This document shows positions 5,088 to 11,030 of a stretch of 11,030 nucleotides of DNA, one piece after another. The stretch is from UBA4644 sp034933145 (GTDB taxonomy: Bacteria; Bacillota; Clostridia; Oscillospirales; Butyricicoccaceae), in contig JAYFOA010000057.1 in the NCBI GenBank assembly GCA_034933145.1, positions 1 to 11,030 of the forward strand, read 5' to 3'. The notes beneath the pieces were generated by a model. The model was not told the DNA's origin and ran no database searches. It worked only from the letters and a program-made list of their open reading frames with translations. Position 1 is the stretch's first letter, and every line of letters begins with the position of its first letter. The position numbers and the translations under genes are program-made.

Positions 5088-6789
5088 GATGGCGCACGAA
5101 AGCTTTGAGGATGCCGCTGTAGCGGAAAAACTCAACCGGGACTTCATTTCTGTCAAGGTGGATCGGGAGGAACGCCCCGACATCGATAACGTCTATATGC
5201 GTGCCTGTCAGGCAATGACCGGCGGAGGAGGTTGGCCCGCCAGCATCTTTATCGACGCGGAGGGGACACCGTTTTACGCCGGGACCTATTTCCCCAAAGA
5301 AGTCTTCCTGGGTGTCCTGGAGGCCGTTTCGCTGGCCTGGCGGCAGGACCGATCCATGCTGGAGACACGCGGCCGGCAATTAGCGGCCGCTATGGCAAGG
5401 ACGCGGCAACGCGGTACCGAGCAAAAAACTGATCTCATCCGGGCGGCGACTGGCGCTTTTCAAAGTGCCTTTGACCCGGAATACGGCGGCTTTGGTAGCG
5501 CGCCGAAATTTCCGTCGCCGCACAACCTGCTTTTCCTCCTGCGTACAGCGCCGGAGATGGCGGAAAAAACGCTGAAATCTATGTATCAGGGTGGGATCTT
5601 TGACCATATCGGCGGCGGCTTTTCCCGTTATTCCACCGACCGACGCTGGCTCATCCCTCACTTTGAAAAAATGCTGTACGACAACGCTCTGCTGGCAATC
5701 GCATATCTGACTGCCTATGAAGCAACAGAAAAGCCCCTTTATCGTACGGTGGCGGAGCGTGTTTTACTCTACCTGGAGCGGGAAATGCGTGCGCCGGACG
5801 GCGGTTTTTACGCGTCACAAGACGCCGACTCCGAAGATGGAGAAGGCCGGTTTTACTTGTTTACCCCCGGGGAACTGACTGCCCTGCTGGGAAAGGAGGC
5901 TGGCGTACGCTTTTGCCGCCGGTATGACATCACAGAGGGTGGAAATTTTGAGGGTGAAAGCATTCCAAATTTGTTGAACTCTCTTGAGACGGACAATGAA
6001 ACGGATGCTCTGCTGCCGAGGGTATATGCGTACCGCCGCCGGCGTCCGGCACCGCATACCGACGTAAAGGAACTGACCGCTTGGAACGCGCTGGCTGCCG
6101 CAGCCTTTGCGACCGCAGCCCGTGTACTGAAGGAAGAAAGCTGGCTTGCCGCAGCAAAGCAAACAGTCGACTTTATCGAGCAGACGCTGACCGAGGGCGA
6201 TGCCGTCTTTTCCGGTGTCACCGGCGGAAAGCGATTAGGCCCCGGCTTTCTGGATGATTACGCCTTCTATATCTTTGCCCTGCTTCAGCTGCACCAGACA
6301 TCGCTGGATCAGCGATACCTTACCCGTGCCGCGGCGCTTACAGTCCGGGTACAGGCGTTATTTCAGGACGATGCGGACGACGGTTTCTTCTTTTCCGGTG
6401 CAGAGAACGAACGTTTGATCACCCGTACGAAAGAAAGCTGGGACGGTGCCATGCCATCGGGCAACTCGGTCATGGCATACAATCTCTCCCGGCTGTCCCT
6501 TTTGCTCGAGGACGATGGACTTGCTGAGCAGGCCGCAAAACAAAGCCGCTTCCTCAGTGATGAAGCGGCCTCGTATCCTATGGGCTACGGTTTTTACCTA
6601 TGGTCTTCTCTGCCCGTCAAAAAAATTGTCTGCGTATCAAAAGATACGGCGGAAATATACGCAGTGCGTGTCCGTTCCGACTGGGTGTTTCGCGTAACAA
6701 ATAGCCCGGAATACCCGCTCATCAATGGCAAGGCGACCTATTACGTCTGCGAAGAAGGTATCTGCCGGCCGCCGGTCAACGAACTTTAA
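5071..6789 (+). pseudogene. Body of the DUF255 (YyaL/SPATA20-like) thioredoxin-domain protein, headless
   Basis: The remaining 572 residues of a YyaL-like protein, usually about 650-700 residues in all. The thioredoxin-like part begins with CHWCHVMAHESFED and continues through VDREERPDIDNVYM, GGWPASIFI and YAGTYFPKE. The rest is the alpha/alpha-barrel, six-hairpin glycosidase-like part, with FGSAPKFPSPHNLLFLLRT, GGIFDHIGGGFSRYSTD, HFEKMLYDNALLAIAYL, YASQDADSEDGEGRFY, LTAWNALAAAA, LDDYAFYIFALLQLH and MPSGNSVMAYNLSRL. The family's biochemical role is poorly known; a redox or sugar-binding role is inferred from its folds. No stop interrupts the body, so the break is recent or an internal start is used: ATG 5089 with a weak GGTG, or GTG 4987, which reads the second head out of frame. 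Either way a normal N-terminus is missing. It ends at TAA 6787-6789, overlapping the stop of the convergent oxidoreductase gene. Confidence 0.88.
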
Positions 6790-8084
6790 AGTTTGGCGTC
6801 CCGCATGGCGGGATTATTAATCAGATGTCCGTGCGCATCAAACCGTGAGCCATGACACGGGCATTCCCAGGTCTTCTCCTCTGGGTTCCAACGCAGGGCG
6901 CAGCCCAGATGAGGACAGCGCTTCGGAGTCGGGAGAACGAAATCTCCCAACGTGACGCCGAGATTCGCGGCAAGCTGTAGCCGCAGCATACTGCGCTGCG
7001 GCGAGAATACCGGTGCGTATGGATTCTCCCGGCCTTCGACCGCGTCAGCAAGTATCTGTGCCGCCGCCATGGAGGAGGTCATCCCCCATTCGTTGAAGCC
7101 AGTAGCGACGTAAAGATTCGGCACTGCCGGACTGTAACGTCCAACATACGGTACGCCGTCAAGACTCATGCAGTCCTGTGCCGCCCATGCATATTTTTCA
7201 CGCGCCTGTGGGAACCAGCGTCGGACATAATCCCGCACCGCCGCAAGTCCGCCGCCCCGGCCACCGGGGCGGCGATCCCCGCCTCCTATGAGGAGCAGAT
7301 CGCCGAAGCTTCGAAAATACATACCCTCTCCGCCAGTCTCCACACAAGTATCCGCCGGCGGCACCACATTTTCCAGAGCCAACACGAACGAACGCAGCTG
7401 GTGCATTTTCATGAAATACAGCCCGCGCCGGTTGATGAAGGGGAAATGGGTGGCAACGATGATGTGCTTCGCCGTGATCCGGTGCTTATCGGTATACGCT
7501 ACGCCATCTTCGATACGGCGCACAAAGGTATTTTCATAAATGTGCAGTTCCTTCGCCGCGCCGTAAAGGAATTTCAGCGGATGGAACTGTGCCATGCCGG
7601 GATAGCGTACAGCCCCCGCGATAGAAAAAGGCAGCCCGCTCTGCGTCGTAAACTCCGCTGGAAACCCTAAACTCCGCAGCGCGTCTGCCTCCCGTTCCAG
7701 CTTTTTAGCGTCCGTGCGGGAATACATTAGCGACGGCCGTTCCTCAAAATCGCAGGGAATGTCCTCCGCCATCCGTCGGAAGCGTCTAACCGCATCGAGA
7801 TTCGCATCAAGATACTGCTTCGCCTTTTCGATGCCGAACCGGCGGGTCAGCGTCGTATAAAGTGTATCATGCTGTGCGGTCAGCACGGCGGTGGTGCCTT
7901 TTGTAACGCCGCTCCCAAGCGTCTTTGCCTCGACGAGCAGACAGCCTGCGCCCCGCTCGGTCAGCGCGCGTGCGCAAAGTACACCCGCCATCCCCCCGCC
8001 GATCACCAACACGTCGGCCGAAATGTCGGATGTCAGCGGCGCCCGATGAGGCGCTGTTACGGCATGTTCCCACAAATACTCCAT
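6786..8084 (-). CDS. FAD-dependent oxidoreductase with C-terminal Rieske [2Fe-2S] domain (YhfW type)
   Basis: A 432-residue D-amino-acid-oxidase-fold flavoprotein joined to a Rieske cluster domain, probably passing electrons between FAD and the [2Fe-2S] centre in the cytoplasm; its substrate is unknown. The dinucleotide-binding GGGMAGVLCARAL with VLVI before it lies at about 25-45 and ends at the acidic LLVEA. The C-terminal FAD region VPNLYVATGFNEWGMTSS is present. Rieske ligands are in CPHLGC (C390, H392) and CPCHGSRF (C408, H411). The Rieske part is compact, with few residues between the FAD domain and CPHLGC, so the protein is shorter than the roughly 500-residue Bacillus YhfW. The start is ATG 8084 with GGAGGA at 8100-8095 on the minus strand, 10 nt away. 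A TTG at 8102 lies upstream of that site and is rejected. It lies 72 nt after gerAB and may be read from the same transcript. Confidence 0.9.
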   Translation of the reverse strand: MEYLWEHAVTAPHRAPLTSDISADVLVIGGGMAGVLCARALTERGAGCLLVEAKTLGSGVTKGTTAVLTAQHDTLYTTLTRRFGIEKAKQYLDANLDAVRRFRRMAEDIPCDFEERPSLMYSRTDAKKLEREADALRSLGFPAEFTTQSGLPFSIAGAVRYPGMAQFHPLKFLYGAAKELHIYENTFVRRIEDGVAYTDKHRITAKHIIVATHFPFINRRGLYFMKMHQLRSFVLALENVVPPADTCVETGGEGMYFRSFGDLLLIGGGDRRPGGRGGGLAAVRDYVRRWFPQAREKYAWAAQDCMSLDGVPYVGRYSPAVPNLYVATGFNEWGMTSSMAAAQILADAVEGRENPYAPVFSPQRSMLRLQLAANLGVTLGDFVLPTPKRCPHLGCALRWNPEEKTWECPCHGSRFDAHGHLINNPAMRDAKL

Positions 8085-8156
8085 ATCTCCACATTCCTCC
8101 AATCATTTAAGCGCAGGAAAATACCGGCGCTGCTGTCAAGCCAGCCACCGCATGCC

Positions 8157-9278
8157 TTAGTCGGTACCCCCCGCTTTTTTTCGTTTCGCAAGCTTGTTCC
8201 GTACAATGCTGATAACTGCCATTGTGCTGGGAACCAAAAAGGCAAAGGGAAAAATGATCCACGGCATCACCGACGGGGAGATAAGCACATCAATTGTACC
8301 GGACGTTGCCACCGAAGGGAGCATCAAAATAATCCCAAGCAGTATGCAGAAAGGGATGACGAACTGGTTCTTTTTCTTTTTTCCGAACACGGAGGAAAGG
8401 ACATAGCTGGCCATAAAACAAAAGATGGAGGAACGAAGCAGCGAACCCAAAAACCACGCCAGCACGTTGAGCGATTCGACGCGCTGAATAAAATCATAGG
8501 CCGATATCTGCTTCGTAAAGAGAAAATAAGCGTTTGTCGCGTGTTTAGAAAGCTCCACCCCTAAAACCGAAAGCGTCGGAATGACCATAAGCAGCTCAAA
8601 AACAAGGTTAATGATAATCTCTGCGAAAAAAATATGGTTAATTTTTGACTTATCCTCCAGAAAATACCCAAGAACAAAAAAGAAAAATACCTCTGATTTT
8701 GTTGCCGCATCGAGAAAAGCGCCGCGGCCGATGTCAACGATCCGTGAATCCGCCAGTATCGGACGCAGATTATTTAAATCCATGTGCGACAAACTCAGAA
8801 GGAAGAAAAGCAAAATCGTCATTGCGATATAAAAAACAATTAACGTCCCGACCCGGCCGATGGTTCCGATCCCCCGATAAGCAGTATAGGCGATAGGGAT
8901 CAGGATATAGACCGCAAACCCCCAGGTGGGTGTTTCCGGGAAAATGGAGGATTTCAAAAACACGACATCCATCAGGATGCAGGAAAAAAAACAAAACAAG
9001 GAAAAAACGACAAACAAACAGGCCGCAGTTTTTCCAAGGACTTTTCCGAATAGCGACTCCGCAACCTCAAGATCTGTTTTCCCTTTGTTCTTATTGACGA
9101 TATACATCATCGGAATCGATAAGACGGTCAAAAAAATCGCCGCAACGATCGATACGATCCATGTGTCCTGATTTGCCGGCGGAAGCGTAACCACAGGGAG
9201 AAAGGTATAGGACATCATCATCCGACTTCCGATGATTAATGCAGCCAGCTGAACCGCGGAAATCTTCGTCCTATTCAT
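8157..9278 (-). CDS. gerAB: Spore germination permease of the GerAB family
   Basis: The integral membrane B subunit of a GerA-type germinant receptor in the spore inner membrane, related to the APC amino-acid permeases and thought to bind the germinant. The 373-residue protein has about ten hydrophobic segments, among them AALIIGSRMMMSYTFLPVV near the N-terminus, TAACLFVVFSLFCFFSCIL, LIVFYIAMTILLFFLLSL, IIINLVFELLMVIPTL and IIFPFAFLVPSTMAVISIV near the C-terminus, then a basic tail NKLAKRKK. Two ATGs are possible. GGGAGG (9293-9288 on the minus strand) directly abuts ATG 9287 but is 9 nt from ATG 9278, so the latter is chosen. That start overlaps the gerAC stop by 8 bp (ATGAATAG), suggesting translational coupling. 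The gene name refers to the family; the germinant is unknown. Confidence 0.93.
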   Translation of the reverse strand: MNRTKISAVQLAALIIGSRMMMSYTFLPVVTLPPANQDTWIVSIVAAIFLTVLSIPMMYIVNKNKGKTDLEVAESLFGKVLGKTAACLFVVFSLFCFFSCILMDVVFLKSSIFPETPTWGFAVYILIPIAYTAYRGIGTIGRVGTLIVFYIAMTILLFFLLSLSHMDLNNLRPILADSRIVDIGRGAFLDAATKSEVFFFFVLGYFLEDKSKINHIFFAEIIINLVFELLMVIPTLSVLGVELSKHATNAYFLFTKQISAYDFIQRVESLNVLAWFLGSLLRSSIFCFMASYVLSSVFGKKKKNQFVIPFCILLGIILMLPSVATSGTIDVLISPSVMPWIIFPFAFLVPSTMAVISIVRNKLAKRKKAGGTD

Positions 9279-10506
9279 TGGGCCCATCCTCCCGCAGAAA
9301 AGGTTCTATTATTTCTCCCGTCTCATTAATCTTCGCCTGGACCTGAATATGCACATCCGCCTGGGAAAAAACCTCATCCCAGCGGTCACTGACCTTTTTC
9401 CATTGTTCCGGATGCTGCATATGCAGCTGCTTGCCAAAGCCGAAGATATCACTTTGAAATTCTGTCTGCACTTTATAAATCGCCGTCTGCAGCTGATTTT
9501 GAATCAAAGCGTCAAATGCTTTTTCAATCTTTTTTCGTACTCCCGCGTCTTCAATATCCTTTTCATCCCCCTCAAACCCGATAACCACATTCATCGTGAC
9601 AGAAATCTCAATGACGGCCTTTCCGTCATACGATACTTTAATTTCCGGTTTTGAATCGATTACCTCCAGCGTTGTATGAACTTCATTGCCCTTATCTCCG
9701 GAAACATTGGGAACATTGATAAACGCACTCACCATTTTACCGACAATAATATTGTAGGCACGCGTTTCAATCCCGTCCAGATATCCCACCATCTGTCCGT
9801 CTTTAAACGCTGCCAATCCTTTGTATTCAAGCAGGTATTTTTCCCCACTTTTTTCCTCAGGATTTTCAGCCGACGCCGATGCATAGTCCGGATTCTCAAT
9901 GATTTCCACCGTGCCCGCCACCGGCTGTATTCCGTCGTCATAATAGGCCTTCAAAAAAGTCAGTGTTCTTACAAACACCGATTCGGAGGTAGAGGCCATC
10001 TGATTACTTGCCAATTTGGTGATATAAGTCCCCATATTATCGGACATGCCGGAAGCACATGAATAAAGAAGCCCGGGATTTTCTCCTTTGATAACAACCA
10101 TATACGGGTCTTGCCGGGCCTCGTGATCTCTCAGGTAAAAGTCAATCATTTTCCCAATGCCGGCTTTCGCAAGCCGTTCACTCAAAAACCTCGCCTCGAT
10201 GTGCCCGATATACAGTTTGCGATCCAGTGCGTTGGTCCCGCTTCTCAGTGCTTCCGGAAGCGTATACCCCGTACCGCTGACATAGATGGAAGAAAAGGTT
10301 CCTGTTTGTCCGCCGCTGCCCTTTGATTGTTTGGGTGAAGGGTCTAAAACCTCAAAGGTAAGGTAAACCTTCTCCCCTTCTGCATCACTGATTAAGCTGT
10401 CCACTAAGGCAAGGGAATCCGGCTCTCGCCGGTTCCAGCAGCCGGACAGAACCAGCAAAGACAGCAGCACCGCCAGCAGCAAGATTTTCCGAATCGCGTT
10501 CCGCAT
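9271..10506 (-). CDS. gerAC: Spore germination lipoprotein of the Ger(x)C family
   Basis: The C subunit of a GerA-type receptor, a lipoprotein anchored on the outer face of the spore inner membrane. The N-terminus has a lipoprotein signal: RKILLLAVLLSLLVLSGC, with lipobox LSGC and lipidated Cys23. The mature part fits the Ger(x)C pattern: LALVDSLISDAEG, SGTGYTLPEALRSG, LYIGHIEARFLSERLAKAGI and IDFYLRDHEARQDPYMVVIKG in the N-terminal domain. A C-terminal domain near 250-400 follows, with a long helix rich in charged residues (KKIEKAFDALIQNQLQTAIYK). At 411 residues it is slightly longer than the usual 370-400. The start is supported by CGGAGG at 10520-10515 on the minus strand, 8 nt away. It lies 33 nt after gerAA and overlaps gerAB by 8 bp. 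Confidence 0.94.
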   Translation of the reverse strand: MRNAIRKILLLAVLLSLLVLSGCWNRREPDSLALVDSLISDAEGEKVYLTFEVLDPSPKQSKGSGGQTGTFSSIYVSGTGYTLPEALRSGTNALDRKLYIGHIEARFLSERLAKAGIGKMIDFYLRDHEARQDPYMVVIKGENPGLLYSCASGMSDNMGTYITKLASNQMASTSESVFVRTLTFLKAYYDDGIQPVAGTVEIIENPDYASASAENPEEKSGEKYLLEYKGLAAFKDGQMVGYLDGIETRAYNIIVGKMVSAFINVPNVSGDKGNEVHTTLEVIDSKPEIKVSYDGKAVIEISVTMNVVIGFEGDEKDIEDAGVRKKIEKAFDALIQNQLQTAIYKVQTEFQSDIFGFGKQLHMQHPEQWKKVSDRWDEVFSQADVHIQVQAKINETGEIIEPFLREDGPNE

Positions 10507-10539
10507 CCTATTATCCTCCGTCGGTCAAAAACCGGCCCT

Positions 10540-11030
10540 TTATTTTTGCCTCCGCTTATTTTCCCCTGCAATGGACGATGGCCGAAATTTCATGCTCCAC
10601 AAGGGAAGCCGCAGCGGATTATCCCGGATATCCTCTCGCGTATAGGTGCTGAGGGTCGACCCCCCAAAGGAATCTGAGGACGCGATCTGAGAGAGCATGA
10701 TCATCGTAACAGAGGCAATCCCGATCAGCCCCATGGTTCCGCCCGCAAACAGAAAGATATAGCGGTACACCATCATAAACTCATTCAAACTCGAATTGAC
10801 AAAGCTGCAAACCGCCGTCAATGCCACCACGATCACGACCGGCGCCGAAACGATACCGGCATTAACCGCCGCCTCTCCGATAATCAGCGCACCGACAATG
10901 GAGATTGCCGGGCCGACCGCCTTTGGGAGTCGGGTACCCGATTCCCGGAGAAGCTCAAACATGGTTCCCAAAAAAAAGATTTCCGCACCGAGCGGCAGCG
11001 GCGTTTTTTCTATAGCAGAGTTAATCGTTG
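10540..11030 (-). CDS. gerAA: Spore germination protein of the GerAA family, C-terminal part
   Basis: The A subunit of a GerA-type receptor. Only the last 162 residues lie in the window; the frame is open to the edge, so the 5' end is missing. Conserved features are EKTPLPLGAEIF just inside the edge, ELLRESGTRLPKAVGPAISI, GALIIGEAAVNAGIVS and three membrane segments (IVVALTAVCSFV, YRYIFLFAGGTMGLIGIASV and the preceding ISIVGALIIG region). The soluble tail is DNPLRLPLWSMKFRPSS. Full-length members have about 480-550 residues with a large cytoplasmic N-terminal domain. A run of eight T on the coding strand (10977-10970) lies inside the frame. gerAC follows after 33 nt, so this is the first gene of an operon ordered A-C-B. 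The real start and promoter lie outside the window. Confidence 0.93.
   Translation of the reverse strand, partial: TINSAIEKTPLPLGAEIFFLGTMFELLRESGTRLPKAVGPAISIVGALIIGEAAVNAGIVSAPVVIVVALTAVCSFVNSSLNEFMMVYRYIFLFAGGTMGLIGIASVTMIMLSQIASSDSFGGSTLSTYTREDIRDNPLRLPLWSMKFRPSSIAGENKRRQK

Noticed and set aside
8134..8139. Minus-strand TTGACA as a promoter for the oxidoreductase gene
   Set aside because: No -10 box lies at 16-18 bp. A TATTTT occurs only about 10 bp away, so the promoter is not supported.
7869..8564. Plus-strand open frame of 231 codons across the oxidoreductase and gerAB genes
   Set aside because: It is antisense to two well-supported genes, with Cys/His/Arg-rich composition typical of shadow frames.

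Overview
The window suggests a spore-forming Firmicute, most likely a clostridial lineage of moderate G+C. The reasons are a gerA-type spore-germinant receptor operon, strong AGGAGG-type ribosome binding sites, a clostridial-type phosphate acetyltransferase, and YyaL-like and YhfW-like proteins. No rRNA, tRNA, CRISPR array, transposase or integrase was seen. The species cannot be named from this sequence.

Left part (1-2760, + strand): a 5'-truncated aminoglycoside-phosphotransferase-fold kinase, a GNAT acetyltransferase, and pta with its own promoter and a very strong terminator. A SAM-dependent methyltransferase (2791-3603, - strand) converges on pta. Its 5' end faces a promoter region (3610-3808) that holds a clear extended -10 promoter and a 13-bp leader hairpin reading to the right.

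Middle part (3809-6789, + strand) is the most unusual stretch. A YyaL/SPATA20-type thioredoxin-domain gene (DUF255) is broken. Its original head (3809-3978) reads up to the CHWCHV active-site codons and then passes into about 1.1 kb of AT-rich DNA of foreign character. That DNA carries a second GNAT acetyltransferase (4080-4541), an unexplained interrupted stretch, and a second, divergent DUF255 head (4890-5048). The second head stops at the same point in the protein. After a 22-nt filler the CHWCHV codons appear again in another frame and the rest of the protein (5071-6789) is open and host-like. The imperfect 17-bp repeat TGTCACTGGTGYCATGT flanks the segment.

Right part (6786-11030, - strand): the gerA operon in the order gerAA (cut by the window edge), gerAC, gerAB, with gerAC and gerAB overlapping by 8 bp. 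It is followed after 72 nt by a FAD-dependent oxidoreductase with a C-terminal Rieske domain (YhfW type). That gene meets the DUF255 body tail to tail, sharing stop-codon bases inside TTTAAA. The germination proteins should form one membrane receptor complex in the spore inner membrane. The remaining genes look like unrelated housekeeping and accessory functions.
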